Assembly: GCA_029262375.1 (NCBI GenBank) | Contig: JAJCZM010000038.1 | Span: forward strand, 1-64,000 | Direction: 5' to 3' | From: Deltaproteobacteria bacterium | GTDB taxonomy: Bacteria > Desulfobacterota > Binatia > UBA1149 > SPBQ01 | DNA: 64,000 bases | Shown here: positions 44,533 to 53,014 of the stretch, in pieces | How the letters are laid out: every line of letters begins with the position of its first letter | How positions within the stretch are numbered: position 1 is the first letter of the stretch | Made by a program: the position numbers and the translations under genes | The notes under the pieces: model-generated | The model's input: the letters and a program-made list of their open reading frames with translations, nothing else | Database searches by the model: none | Told to the model about the DNA's origin: nothing

Positions 44533-44622
44533 TGGCGGAGAGGGTGGGATTCGAACCCACGGACCTTTAACAGTCACACGATTTCGAGTCGTGCTCCTTC
44601 AACCGGACTCGGACACCTCTCC
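44533..44622 (-). tRNA. serU: tRNA-Ser(CGA)
   Basis: 90 bases including encoded CCA. Acceptor stem GGAGAGG/CCTCTCC, discriminator G, anticodon stem CACGA/TCGTG around loop CTCGAAA (anticodon CGA, reads UCG), class II long variable arm with GAC/GTC stem, T arm GTGGG-TTCGAAT-CCCAC. Its 3' half is supplied by the integrated island, and the original 3' half is the attL remnant at 28238-28298. The gene symbol follows the usual name for this isoacceptor. Confidence 0.95.
44572..44593. repeat. attR core, 22 bases identical to attL
   Basis: Covers the anticodon arm of tRNA-Ser and is identical to 28277-28298. The crossover must lie within it, because the sequence to its left (variable arm) differs between the two copies and the sequence to its right differs too. 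Confidence 0.85.
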
Positions 44623-44694
44623 ATATATAGGTGGGCAGCGATACGCAGAGGGGATTTAACCGCCGTCGGGGCCGCGGCGCAAACCGAGCGGGGC

Positions 44695-45150
44695 TCAGCA
44701 GCGACGAGTCCGAAAGAAATGCTGGAGCATCTCGGTCGATTCTTCGGCCAGCGGGCCTTGTTCCACGCGCACGAGATGATTGAGACGCTCGTCGCTCCCG
44801 AGCTGATAGAGCGAAACCGCGCCGCCGGCCTTCGGGTCGGTGGCGGCGAAGACTACCCGCTCCACCCTCGCCTGCACGATCGCCCCCATGCACATGATGC
44901 ACGGTTCGAGTGTGACGTAGATCGTGCCTCCGATCCGGTGATTGCCCATCCGCTTGGCGGCCGCCCGGATGGCAACGAGTTCGGCGTGGGCCGTTGGGTC
45001 GGCGTCGGTTACCGTGCGATTGCGGCCGCGTGCGATGCCGCGCCCGCCGTGTACGTGCACGGCGCCTACCGGAACTTCGTTGAGATCGGCGGCCGTGTGG
45101 GCCTCCGCCATCGCAACTTCCATCCAGCGCGCGTCATTCTTTGCACTCAC
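44695..45150 (-). CDS. tadA: tRNA adenosine(34) deaminase TadA
   Basis: 151 residues. Zinc deaminase motifs: HAE (PTAHAELVAIR) and PCxxC (LEPCIMCMGAI), with EVPVGAVHV and DPKAGG in the family positions. Converts A34 to inosine in tRNA-Arg(ACG). GTG at 45150 overlaps the stop of the upstream small gene (TAGTG), suggesting translational coupling. It lies next to tRNA-Ser, the island's integration site. Confidence 0.94.
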   Translation of the reverse strand: MSAKNDARWMEVAMAEAHTAADLNEVPVGAVHVHGGRGIARGRNRTVTDADPTAHAELVAIRAAAKRMGNHRIGGTIYVTLEPCIMCMGAIVQARVERVVFAATDPKAGGAVSLYQLGSDERLNHLVRVEQGPLAEESTEMLQHFFRTRRC

Positions 45151-45425
45151 TAGGATTTGTTCGGCTGGATCACGGTTCGCGCCTTGGTCGTATCATCGCG
45201 CGGGATGACTTTGGCAGGCGGCGGCACAGGCGGCTTGGGGGTCGGTTTGGGGCGCGCGGCGTTACGCGGCTGCGGGGCCGGCGCAGGCACCGGTTTCTCA
45301 ACCTTCTTGGCGGTCGGAACCGCCATGGGCTCAATCTCGACGCCCTCAGGAATCGGCATGACGAGTGCGCCGACGCCGATGAGCGCGGCCGCTGCGATGA
45401 TGATGTAACCCCAGGTTCTCGGCAC
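45150..45425 (-). CDS. small membrane-anchored proline-rich protein
   Basis: 91 residues: one N-terminal membrane helix (GYIIIAAAALIGVGALVMPI), then a Lys/Pro/Ala-rich tail (KKVEKPVPAPAPQPRNAA, PTPKPPVPPPAKVIPR). It looks like a short envelope spacer protein; no family is recognised. Its stop overlaps the tadA start. Confidence 0.6.
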   Translation of the reverse strand: MPRTWGYIIIAAAALIGVGALVMPIPEGVEIEPMAVPTAKKVEKPVPAPAPQPRNAARPKPTPKPPVPPPAKVIPRDDTTKARTVIQPNKS

Positions 45426-45475
45426 GTATTCGCCTCAGTGAGTAAGGTTAGGGACGCGGCGCCCGGAAATCAACG

Positions 45476-45802
45476 TTACGAACCTGGATTCGCTTCGCTG
45501 CGGCATCGAGCGAGATTCTTGGTTGCGCATTCGCCGCCGTCGGCCATGCATTGGGCGCGCGCGGAACAGCTATAGCGAATGTAGTAGTTGTCTTTCGTCT
45601 TGCAGCAACAGGAAGGATCGCAAGGGTCGGCGATCTCGAGATCGCTGTCACCGCTACCGTCTGCGGCCGATCCACCGAGAGAACAGCCCGAAAGAAGCAG
45701 CAGCGATAGAGCAATCGACCCCGCGACCGCCCTCGCCTGCCCCGCGAATGCGAGCCTGCGATCTACCTTCTTACCGTGACTGTCGAACGAGTAACCCGTC
45801 AT
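45476..45802 (-). CDS. cysteine-rich lipoprotein
   Basis: 108 residues from ATG 45802, which has GGGGAGAG about 5 bases upstream; reading further upstream only translates a 9-base tandem repeat. A type II signal peptide ends in a lipobox (LLLLSGCSLGG). The mature part has a Cys cluster: DPCDPSCCCKTKDN, YSCSARAQCMADGGECATKN. Likely anchored in the outer membrane; function unknown. About 50 bases separate it from the proline-rich gene. Confidence 0.65.
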   Translation of the reverse strand: MTGYSFDSHGKKVDRRLAFAGQARAVAGSIALSLLLLSGCSLGGSAADGSGDSDLEIADPCDPSCCCKTKDNYYIRYSCSARAQCMADGGECATKNLARCRSEANPGS

Positions 45803-45820
45803 CTGACTCTCCCCACCTGC

Positions 45821-45883
45821 CAAGACCGCCAAGACTGCCAAGACCGCCAAGACTGCCCAAACTGCCCAAACTGCCCAAACTGC
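45821..45883. repeat. 9-base tandem repeat, 7 copies
   Basis: Seven head-to-tail units alternating CAAGACCGC/CAAGACTGC, then three CCAAACTGC. They lie directly upstream of the lipoprotein gene's ribosome site, between it and its probable promoter. Confidence 0.85.
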
Positions 45884-46000
45884 TTCGAGCAGTAGTCTAG
45901 CGGCGCACAGCCGACGTGCAACAGCAGATGCGCAGCAGCAGCTACAAATAGACAAGCGCAATTGGCCACGCTATTCGGCTGCGCTACGGTGCGGTCACCG

Positions 46001-46591
46001 ATGATCTCACCCGATATTCAACATTGGATCTTCGATCTCGACGGAACGCTGACCAAGCCGGTGCACGACTTCACCGAGATTCGCGGCATGCTTGGCCTCG
46101 ATCTCGATAGCGAGCTCGGCATCCTCGAGCAGCTCTATGAGTTGCCGCGCGCCGCGCGAGCACCGCTGTTCGCGCGGCTCGATGCGTTCGAGTTGGAGTT
46201 GGCCCAAACGGCCGAGCCCTCCGACGGTGCGCACGCGCTGCTCGAATCGCTGCGCTCGCGCGGTATCCGACTCGGGATCGTCACCCGCAACAACGACATC
46301 AATGTCGATGCCACGTTGAAAGCAGCCGGGCTCGACGGCTTCTTCGATCGCGATCAAGTAGTGACCCGCGAAACCGGGCCCACGCCGAAGCCCGACCCCG
46401 ATGGAATTCTTCATCTCGTCGGTCGTTGGTCGATTGAAGCCGAGCGCGCCGTGATGATCGGCAACCATCTGATCGACGTCGAAGCCGGCCGTGGCGCCGG
46501 TACGATCACCGTCTTGCTCGATCAGAACGGCGTCTTCGAATGGGGCCGGCCGGCCGACTTCCACATCGAGAGCCTGGCCGAACTTCTCTAG
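46001..46591 (+). CDS. HAD-superfamily hydrolase
   Basis: 196 residues from ATG 46001; an upstream TTG is less likely. Motif I FDLDGTLT, motif II VTRNN, motif III Lys in TPKPDPDG, and a changed motif IV GNHLIDVEAGR (usually GDxxxD) fit a phosphatase of the phosphoglycolate-phosphatase-like branch with a small alpha-helical cap. Cleaves a phosphate ester in the cytoplasm; substrate unknown. Confidence 0.85.
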   Translation: MISPDIQHWIFDLDGTLTKPVHDFTEIRGMLGLDLDSELGILEQLYELPRAARAPLFARLDAFELELAQTAEPSDGAHALLESLRSRGIRLGIVTRNNDINVDATLKAAGLDGFFDRDQVVTRETGPTPKPDPDGILHLVGRWSIEAERAVMIGNHLIDVEAGRGAGTITVLLDQNGVFEWGRPADFHIESLAELL

Positions 46592-46614
46592 CAGGCTAGC
46601 CGCTCACGGGCCGC

Positions 46615-48093
46615 TCAGTCGAGCGCCACCCACACGGCTTTGGTTTGCGTGTACAAATCGAGCGCGTGCTTGCCGAGTTCGCGCCCAATGCCGCTTTCTT
46701 TGTAACCACCGAACGGTACCGCCGCGTCGAACGAGTTGTAGGTATTCACCCAAACCGTGCCGGCCTTCAGTGCGTGCGCAACGCGGTGGGCTTTCTTGAT
46801 GTCGTTGGTCCAGACGGCTGCGGCAAGGCCGTAGTTCGTATCGTTACCGCGCGCAACGGCTTCTTCGAGATCCTTAAACGGCAACGCAGCGACCACCGGA
46901 CCGAAGATCTCTTCGCGTGCAATCGTCATGTCGTCTTTGACACCTTCGAAAACGGTCGGCTGCACAAAATAGCCCTTGTCCAGGGCGCGCTCGCCACCGG
47001 TTGCGATCTTGGCTCCCGACTTCTTCCCCGCGTCAATGTAGCCGAGAATTTTCGTGAATTGCTCTTCGCTCACCTGCGCGCCCATGCGCGTATCGGCGTC
47101 GAGGGGATCTCCGACGCGTACTTGCTTGGCGTGATCGGCGAGTGCCGAGACGAACTCGTCATGGATGGACTCTTCTACAAACAGCCGCGAGCCGGCGCAG
47201 CAGACTTCGCCTTGGTTGAAGAAGATACCGGCCATCGCTCCTTGCACGGCGGCGTCGAGATCCGCATCCGCAAACACGATGTTCGGCGACTTACCGCCGA
47301 GCTCGAGCGAAACGCTCTTGAGCGTGCCGGCCGATTCGCGCTGAATCTGCCGCCCAACTTCGGTCGAACCGGTGAAGGCGACCTTGTCGACGTGCGGATG
47401 ATTGACGATCGCGGACCCGGCCGTCGGCCCGTAGCCGGGCAATATGTTTACGACACCGGTCGGAAAGCCCGCCTCGCGTACGAGCTCGGCCAAGCGAATC
47501 GCGGTGAGCGGGGTCTGCTCGGCAGGCTTGAGCACGACGGCATTGCCGCAGGCCAGCGCAGGCCCCAATTTCCACGCTGCCATGAGCAGCGGGAAGTTCC
47601 ACGGAATGATCTGACCGCAAACACCGTGCGGTTCACGGCGCGTGTAGGTAAAAAAATTGCCCGACGCGGGCACGGTATCGCCGTGAATCTTGTCGGCCCA
47701 GCCTGCGTAGTACTCCAGTACGTCGATGACTTGAGGCACATCGACGTTCGACGTTTCGAAGATCGGCTTGCCGTTGTCGAGTGTTTCGAGCGTAGCGATC
47801 TCGTCGCGATTCGCATCAACGAGCGCGGCGAGTTTGTAGAGCAACCGTCCTCGCTCGCGCGCGTCCATCGTCGCCCAAGGCCCTTCATCGACCGCCTTGC
47901 GCGCGGCCGCGACCGCCAAATCGACATCGGCCTTATCGGCCTCCGCCACACTGGTGAGCACTTCCTCGGTAGCAGGATTGATGGTGTCGAAGGTCTTGCC
48001 CGAACGCGCATCGACGAACTTATCAGCAATGAAAAGTTTGCCGGGCTTGATGTCAATGGGAAGACCCGTGGTCGATGCCGCTGCTGTCGTCAT
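46615..48093 (-). CDS. NAD(P)-dependent aldehyde dehydrogenase
   Basis: 492 residues from ATG 48093 (GGAGG 5 bases upstream). Typical ALDH motifs: [46 protein letters not shown], catalytic Glu in [12 protein letters not shown], catalytic Cys in [16 protein letters not shown], and [13 protein letters not shown]. The FNQGxxCCAGSR form is that of ALDH1/2-like enzymes, which oxidise simple and aromatic aldehydes. It is convergent with the HAD gene; substrate not deducible from context. Confidence 0.93.
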   Translation of the reverse strand: MTTAAASTTGLPIDIKPGKLFIADKFVDARSGKTFDTINPATEEVLTSVAEADKADVDLAVAAARKAVDEGPWATMDARERGRLLYKLAALVDANRDEIATLETLDNGKPIFETSNVDVPQVIDVLEYYAGWADKIHGDTVPASGNFFTYTRREPHGVCGQIIPWNFPLLMAAWKLGPALACGNAVVLKPAEQTPLTAIRLAELVREAGFPTGVVNILPGYGPTAGSAIVNHPHVDKVAFTGSTEVGRQIQRESAGTLKSVSLELGGKSPNIVFADADLDAAVQGAMAGIFFNQGEVCCAGSRLFVEESIHDEFVSALADHAKQVRVGDPLDADTRMGAQVSEEQFTKILGYIDAGKKSGAKIATGGERALDKGYFVQPTVFEGVKDDMTIAREEIFGPVVAALPFKDLEEAVARGNDTNYGLAAAVWTNDIKKAHRVAHALKAGTVWVNTYNSFDAAVPFGGYKESGIGRELGKHALDLYTQTKAVWVALD

Positions 48094-48251
48094 GAAAGCC
48101 TCCATCCCAGGACTCCGCACGCCCGGGCGGCCGCACGCTCGTAGACTGAGCGCGGGCACTAGTGAAGCGACGCTAGGCCCCTGAACTCAGCGAGTCAAGG
48201 TTCCGCATGCTATCGTAGTGGCGGTTCCTAAGCGGGCATGCGGGCGACGCA

Positions 48252-48833
48252 ATGCATCTTCCAACACGCGCACAATCCGAGATCTGCTTCTCGAGGCTTC
48301 GAGTGAAGCTCTCGACAACGCTCAGCGTCATGCTCGCCGCACTCGTCGTATTCACGAGCGTCGGATTGGTCGGGTGCACGAGCGATAAGCCATCCGCACC
48401 TGCGAACGATTGCGGGTCACCTCAGCCCAAGAACTGCCCCAAGCTCAGAGCGCTCGATCTCGACGGAAAATGGCGCCTTGCTGCTTTTCGCGCATCGGGT
48501 AGCTGGAGCAAGGGTGCCGAACGCAGCGCAGCCAAACTTCTCGGGCAACATGTCCGTATACAGGGACGCAGCGTCTCACTGCCCGATCGCACGACATGCC
48601 GGATCGTTTCCTTCGGACCGACACGCGTGCGCGACGACTTCCGGACCTTCGGCTCGCCCAACGGCTCATGGAAAAAGCTGGGCCTCACCCCAGAACCCGA
48701 CGGCAGCTACCAAGTGAAACAGGCCGTCTTCAACTGTTCGGGCATGTTCCAGGGGATCGTCATGCAGCGCGAGAACGGCGTCTACCTCCTCAGGGTGTGG
48801 GAAGTCTACCTGCTCATGAAGAAAGAAGAGTAG
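48252..48833 (+). CDS. hypothetical lipoprotein
   Basis: 193 residues at most. A hydrophobic segment (VMLAALVVFTSVGLVGC) ends in a lipobox LVGC near residue 42. An in-frame GTG at 48303 would shorten the leader to normal length and may be the real start. The mature part has LRALDLDGKWRLAAF and LLGQHVRIQGRSVSLP, recalling lipocalin-like 'DGxW' starts, and ends VYLLMKKEE. No firm family. Confidence 0.6.
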   Translation: MHLPTRAQSEICFSRLRVKLSTTLSVMLAALVVFTSVGLVGCTSDKPSAPANDCGSPQPKNCPKLRALDLDGKWRLAAFRASGSWSKGAERSAAKLLGQHVRIQGRSVSLPDRTTCRIVSFGPTRVRDDFRTFGSPNGSWKKLGLTPEPDGSYQVKQAVFNCSGMFQGIVMQRENGVYLLRVWEVYLLMKKEE

Positions 48834-48877
48834 CGCGATCATTTGAAACACCTGACGCCTCGTCGCAAAATTCCCTC

Positions 48878-49648
48878 ATGAGCAACGTTTCTTACGAGAA
48901 CAACGGTCCGGTGGCCGTCATCACGATCTGTCGCCCCAACGTACGCAACGCCGTCGATGGCGAGACTGCAAGCGAGCTCGCCGACGCATTTCGCCGCTTC
49001 GACAAAGAGGAAAGCGCATCGGTCGCGATCTTGACCGGCAAAGACGGTGCGTTCTGCGCGGGTGCCGACCTCAAGGCCGCCAGCGAAGGGCGCGGCAATC
49101 GCGTGAAAGCCACCGGCGACGGCCCGATGGGTCCGTCGCGCATGCTGCTCTCAAAGCCGGTGATCGCAGCGGTCGAAGGCCACGCAGTAGCCGGCGGATT
49201 GGAACTCGCCGTTTGGTGCGACATGCGCGTCGCCGCACGCGACGCCGTCTTCGGCGTGTTTTGCCGTCGCTGGGGCGTGCCGCTGGTAGACGGCGGCACC
49301 GTGCGCCTCCCCCGCCTGATCGGGCACAGCCGCGCACTCGACATGATTCTCACGGGGCGGCCGGTCGGCGCGGAAGAAGCGTTGCAGATGGGGTTGGCAA
49401 ATCGCGTGGTCGAGAACGGTAAGACGCTCGAAGCAGCGCTGGAACTCGCGAACCAGATCGCTGCGTTCCCGCAGAACTGCATGCGCAGCGACCGTCTGTC
49501 GTCGTACGAGCAGTGGCACAACGATCTCGACGATGCGTTGGCCGAAGAATACGACTATGGGCTGGAAACGATCGAGTCGGGCGAAACGCTCGAAGGCGCG
49601 ACGCGCTTCGCGAAAGGCGCCGGCCGCCACGGTTCCTTTGAGAAGTAA
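48878..49648 (+). CDS. enoyl-CoA hydratase/isomerase family (crotonase) protein
   Basis: 256 residues from ATG 48878. Crotonase fold signatures: oxyanion-hole segments GAFCAGADLKA and AVEGHAVAGGLELAVWCDMRVA, then FGVFCRRWGVPLVDGGTVRLPRLIG and ALDMILTGRPVGAEEALQMGL. An Asp occupies the position (LVDGG) where hydratases often have a catalytic Glu, so the exact reaction is open. Acts on acyl-CoA in the cytoplasm. A quinone-oxidoreductase-like gene converges on it. Confidence 0.9.
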   Translation: MSNVSYENNGPVAVITICRPNVRNAVDGETASELADAFRRFDKEESASVAILTGKDGAFCAGADLKAASEGRGNRVKATGDGPMGPSRMLLSKPVIAAVEGHAVAGGLELAVWCDMRVAARDAVFGVFCRRWGVPLVDGGTVRLPRLIGHSRALDMILTGRPVGAEEALQMGLANRVVENGKTLEAALELANQIAAFPQNCMRSDRLSSYEQWHNDLDDALAEEYDYGLETIESGETLEGATRFAKGAGRHGSFEK

Positions 49649-49654
49649 ACGCGC

Positions 49655-50641
49655 CTAGCGCGTCGTCAGTATGATCTTGCCCTTCGCCTCGCGGTTGATC
49701 AGGCCGTAGAGAGCGTCGGCCGCCTTTTCCAACGGATACGTCGCCGAGATATGCGGCTTGAGCTTTCCTTCCGAGTACAGCTTTGCCAGTTCGGCCGTGT
49801 TGCGCGCATTCTCTTCGGGCTCGCGGCCCGTGAACGCGCCCCAGAATACGCCGACGATCTGACAGCCTTTGAGCAGCGCCAAGTTCACCGGCAGTTCGGG
49901 AATGCGGCCGCTCGCGAATCCGATGATGAGCAGACGCCCCTGCCAATTGATGCAGCGAATGGCCTGGTCGAAGGCATCACCGCCGACGGCGTCATAGATG
50001 ACATCGGCTCCCAGTCCGCCCGTGAGCTCTTTCGTTCGCTCTTTGAGGTTCTCGGTTGTGTAGTTGATCGTCTCTGCGGCACCGTGCTCGCGACAAACGG
50101 CGAGTTTCTCGTCGGTCGATGCCGCCGCGATCACGCGTGCCCCCATGACCGCACCGAGTTCGACGGCGGCAAGGCCGACACCACCGGCGGCACCGAGCAC
50201 CAACAGAGTTTCGCCCTTCTTGAGTTGTCCACGCTGTTTGAGTGCGTACAGCGACGTGCCGTACGTCATCGTGAAGCCCGCGGCCGTCGCATAGTCCATA
50301 CCCTCGGGCATCGGAATGAGCGCGCCCGCATCGGCGACGACTTCTTCCGCGAAGCCGCCCCAGCCCGTCATCGCGATCACGCGATCGCCGACCTTCACGC
50401 CGGTGACGCCCTCGCCTACCTCGGTCACCTCACCGGCGACTTCGCCGCCCGGCGTAAACGGGAGTGCAGGCTTAAATTGATATTTGTTCTCAATAATCAA
50501 TGTATCCGGGAAGTTAACCCCGCAGGCATGAACGGCCACGCGAGCCTTGCCTGGGCCGATCTCAGGCGGATCGATCTCTTTGAGGACCAGGGATTCGGGC
50601 GGACCGTGCTGCTCGCAAACGATTGCTCTCATGGGGTGCAT
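49655..50641 (-). CDS. NADPH:quinone oxidoreductase (MDR family)
   Basis: 328 residues; ATG 50641 and ATG 50632 are both possible. Zinc-free medium-chain reductase: HACGVNFPDTLIIENKY, LPFTPGGEVAGEV, GWGGFAEEVV, the nucleotide-binding VLGAAGGVGLAAVELG, INYTTEN, and ADVIYDAVGGDAFDQAIR. Matches QOR-type enzymes that reduce quinones or act as enoyl reductases. Tail to tail with the crotonase gene. Confidence 0.9.
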   Translation of the reverse strand: MHPMRAIVCEQHGPPESLVLKEIDPPEIGPGKARVAVHACGVNFPDTLIIENKYQFKPALPFTPGGEVAGEVTEVGEGVTGVKVGDRVIAMTGWGGFAEEVVADAGALIPMPEGMDYATAAGFTMTYGTSLYALKQRGQLKKGETLLVLGAAGGVGLAAVELGAVMGARVIAAASTDEKLAVCREHGAAETINYTTENLKERTKELTGGLGADVIYDAVGGDAFDQAIRCINWQGRLLIIGFASGRIPELPVNLALLKGCQIVGVFWGAFTGREPEENARNTAELAKLYSEGKLKPHISATYPLEKAADALYGLINREAKGKIILTTR

Positions 50642-50704
50642 ATACCTCGCGGATGACCGCCGTTCAAAAGGACGCGCATGCTCACAGACATGCAGCGAGA
50701 ACGC

Positions 50705-52054
50705 CTAGACGTCGATGTCGGCCCAGTCGCGTCGGTGCCAGAGAAAGCCGTAGACCATCACGCTCAGACCGCGCCAGACGACGAGGACCGACCAGATCGC
50801 CAGCAACCCGTGGCCGAGCACCGGCCCGACCAGATACACCGCCGGCAGCATCAGCCCCCACTGAAGCGTCAACGAAACCAGCAAGACGCGCCGCATGTCG
50901 CCGACGCCCTGCAGCGCGTTGGACAGCACGATTCCGGAGACGTCGAACACGAGGCCGAGCCCGACCACTCGCAGCGGCCAGCGCGCCAGTTCGATCAGAG
51001 CCTCGTCCACGACGAAGACGCGCAAGAGTGCATCCGGGATCGAAATGAACACGGTCGCAAGCACCACGGCGTACACGCAACCGACGCGTACGACCCCCCA
51101 CCCCCAACGTTCGGCGTCATCGATGTCACCGCGTCCTCGCGCTCGTCCGGCAAAAGTCGCGGCGGCCATGCCGAGTCCCATCCCCGGCAAAACGGCCACC
51201 AGCGTCATGTTGATAAGAACGCTCGCGGCGCCGAGTTCGAGCGTGCCGACCTTTCCGATCATCCAGAACAAGGTCGTGAAGCCCAGGAAGAACGTGAACT
51301 GCTGCAGTCCTGCGGGAACGCCGAGGCGAACCATGGTGGCCATCGTCTCGCGATCAGGCAGACCGTGCGCAAAGCCGGCATCGCGCGCGTACTTGAATCC
51401 AAGACGAACGTAGTAAAGCGCGCCCACCGTGGTTGCGATCGCGGAGGCAAGGCCGGCGCCGAAAGTGCCGAGCGCCGGCGCGCCGAGATTGCCGAAGATC
51501 AGAATCCAATCGAGCGCAATGTTGGTCGCGTGGATGACCAAGAGCGTTCGCATGTACATGCGCGGCATCGAGACACCGTTCCAGTAGCCGCGAAACGCGA
51601 AGTTGATCGCGACGGGCGCGAGCGAAAGCACACGTACTTGAACGTACGGTACGCCGGCCGCGACGACATCGGGGTCCGCGTTGAGCAACGGAAACAGGTG
51701 TGGCGTGAGCGTCGCGCCCAGCAGCGAAATCGGAATCCCCAACGCGAGTGCGAGCAGGATCCCGCCGTTCAGGGCGACAGCAGTTTCGCTGTGCCGCTCC
51801 TCTCCCACGCGGCGCGATACGATGGCCTGTACACCGCCCGAGGCCGGTCCCATGACCAACGTCATCAGCATGAATGTCGCGAACCCGCCGATGCCGACGG
51901 CGCCGAGCGCGGCGCCACCGAGTCGCCCCACGAAGGCGGTATCGACGAGATTGAGGAGATTCTGCGACAGCATGCCGCCGACGATGGGCATCGCGAGGTG
52001 CAGGATGGCGCGCAGGCGTTCGCGGCTACTCATGGAAGAATCGGGCTCGTTCAC
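50705..52054 (-). CDS. MATE family efflux transporter
   Basis: 449 residues, about 12 membrane helices in two homologous halves. Typical N-terminal block: LHLAMPIVGGMLSQNLLNLVDTAFVGRLGG. Later FRGYWNGVSMPRMYM, NIALDWILIFG, GLGMAAATFAGRARG (second-half counterpart of the 'vgqalGag' region) and NALQGVGDMRRVLLV. A cation/drug antiporter of the DinF/NorM superfamily in the inner membrane. Confidence 0.9.
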   Translation of the reverse strand: MNEPDSSMSSRERLRAILHLAMPIVGGMLSQNLLNLVDTAFVGRLGGAALGAVGIGGFATFMLMTLVMGPASGGVQAIVSRRVGEERHSETAVALNGGILLALALGIPISLLGATLTPHLFPLLNADPDVVAAGVPYVQVRVLSLAPVAINFAFRGYWNGVSMPRMYMRTLLVIHATNIALDWILIFGNLGAPALGTFGAGLASAIATTVGALYYVRLGFKYARDAGFAHGLPDRETMATMVRLGVPAGLQQFTFFLGFTTLFWMIGKVGTLELGAASVLINMTLVAVLPGMGLGMAAATFAGRARGRGDIDDAERWGWGVVRVGCVYAVVLATVFISIPDALLRVFVVDEALIELARWPLRVVGLGLVFDVSGIVLSNALQGVGDMRRVLLVSLTLQWGLMLPAVYLVGPVLGHGLLAIWSVLVVWRGLSVMVYGFLWHRRDWADIDV

Positions 52055-52158
52055 GGCCCATGGGGGTACATATGGGCCGGGGCATGGACGCGCGAGCCTA
52101 TCGCACGGCGCGTGCTACGCAACGCGCCGCCGCCTAGAACCTGATAAAGAATGACATC

Positions 52159-52911
52159 GTGATTGAAGCGCGACTCGAGAGACTCTACGGCACGCCTCGA
52201 CTCATCGAGAGGCCTGCCGTGTTGCACGCGACCGCCGTCTGCCCGAACGAAGCCGGCGGCCTGTCGGTAATTCGCGTCGAGTCGGAAGACGCTCCGCGAA
52301 GCGCCGACGACCGGTTCGTGCTTGGACTTGCCCGGGCACGCGTCGACGCAATCATCACCAGCTCAGCCAATCTGCGCGCGGAGCCGCGACTGCTGCATCG
52401 CTTACACGGCGATTCTGATTGCGCCGACGCGCTTCGAGCATGGAGCCACCACGAAGACGACGCGCGCGTCTTCATTCTCACGCGTAGCGGTGACGTACCG
52501 GCCGAGCATGGCGTGCTTTCAGAGCGTCCGTCGCCCACCCTACTCACGGGCGCTTGCGGCGCTACACGCGCACGGCAACTGGGCATCGCCGCGGCATCGA
52601 TCGAGGAACGGGCGGATCCTTCGATTCGCGACGCGGTTGCTTACGTTCTAGCGACATCTGCCACGGCGGTACTGATCGAAACAGGACCGAGCAACGCACG
52701 ACGACTGTATGAACAGCCGATCGTCATCGATGAGCTGATGCTCTCGGTCTGTCACGATGCAGTGTCAGAAAACGCGATCGGCCCCGAACTCTTTGATGCA
52801 GAGGCAACCGCCAAATTGAAGACCGAGCTACTGAAGTCAGAGTTCGGCTGGCCCGACTCCGGCTGGTCGTTCGCGCGTCTATGGCCGCGCGACTGCACCG
52901 CCTTCATCTAG
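52159..52911 (+). CDS. RibD C-terminal-like (dihydrofolate-reductase-fold) protein
   Basis: 250 residues. FVLGLARARVDAIITSSANLRAEP matches the RibD C-terminal reductase signature (usually 'lraraDailvGagTvraD'), and LIETGPSNARRLYEQPIVIDELMLSVC matches its later strand ('EgGp.l...ll....vDEl.l'). No deaminase domain is fused and no other riboflavin gene is near. Probably an NADPH-dependent reductase of unknown substrate; start at GTG 52159 is likely. Confidence 0.75.
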   Translation: MIEARLERLYGTPRLIERPAVLHATAVCPNEAGGLSVIRVESEDAPRSADDRFVLGLARARVDAIITSSANLRAEPRLLHRLHGDSDCADALRAWSHHEDDARVFILTRSGDVPAEHGVLSERPSPTLLTGACGATRARQLGIAAASIEERADPSIRDAVAYVLATSATAVLIETGPSNARRLYEQPIVIDELMLSVCHDAVSENAIGPELFDAEATAKLKTELLKSEFGWPDSGWSFARLWPRDCTAFI

Positions 52912-53014
52912 AATCGGAAAAAGCGCGCCGCGACACAACGCGTCGAGTGGGGCCGTTTCCCGCGCACCGACGGAACCGATGCGCACCGCCGCCCGAACGG
53001 CTACAATGAGCGCG

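Larger units (their letters stand above)
28277..44593. mobile_element. tRNA-Ser-integrated genomic island carrying heme uptake operon
   Basis: Bounded by a 22-base identical core (28277-28298 and 44572-44593), giving an element of 16,295 bases. The right end reconstitutes tRNA-Ser(CGA); a tyrosine integrase lies next to it. Tandem AAAAGTCCCAYC repeats occur near both ends. Cargo: an interrupted dockerin metalloprotease gene, a group II intron fragment, an 11-gene heme acquisition operon and an IS21 fragment. The integrase has lost its N-terminus, so the island is probably fixed. Outside it, the 24055-28044 gene and tadA would have flanked the tRNA before integration. Confidence 0.88.
43747..44593 (+). 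pseudogene. int: island tyrosine integrase, N-terminus lost; native stop across att site
   Basis: Tyrosine recombinase. It starts in the core-binding domain (INEYRRILHALFEYGVKTG, TENPCKG) and keeps the whole catalytic domain: Arg in LARLGEVMALRW, Lys in RTRKRSGG, HSLRRFSATHL (H-x-x-R), LLGHSSTQVTDIYLRT (His and the Tyr nucleophile). The first 100 or more residues are replaced by IS21 sequence. The frame has no stop before the tRNA; integrated, it would read on through tRNA and tadA antisense to 45153. Joining the core to the island's left end gives ...ISSRG and TGA, which is taken as the native end. Confidence 0.85.

Noticed and set aside
44594..45153. C-terminal extension of the integrase frame
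   Set aside because: Reads through tRNA and tadA antisense; arises only because integration removed the native stop.
46645..48144. 499-codon open frame on the plus strand
   Set aside because: Antisense of the aldehyde dehydrogenase, an effect of high GC at third positions.
50678..52144. 488-codon open frame on the plus strand
   Set aside because: Antisense of the MATE transporter; charged low-complexity translation.
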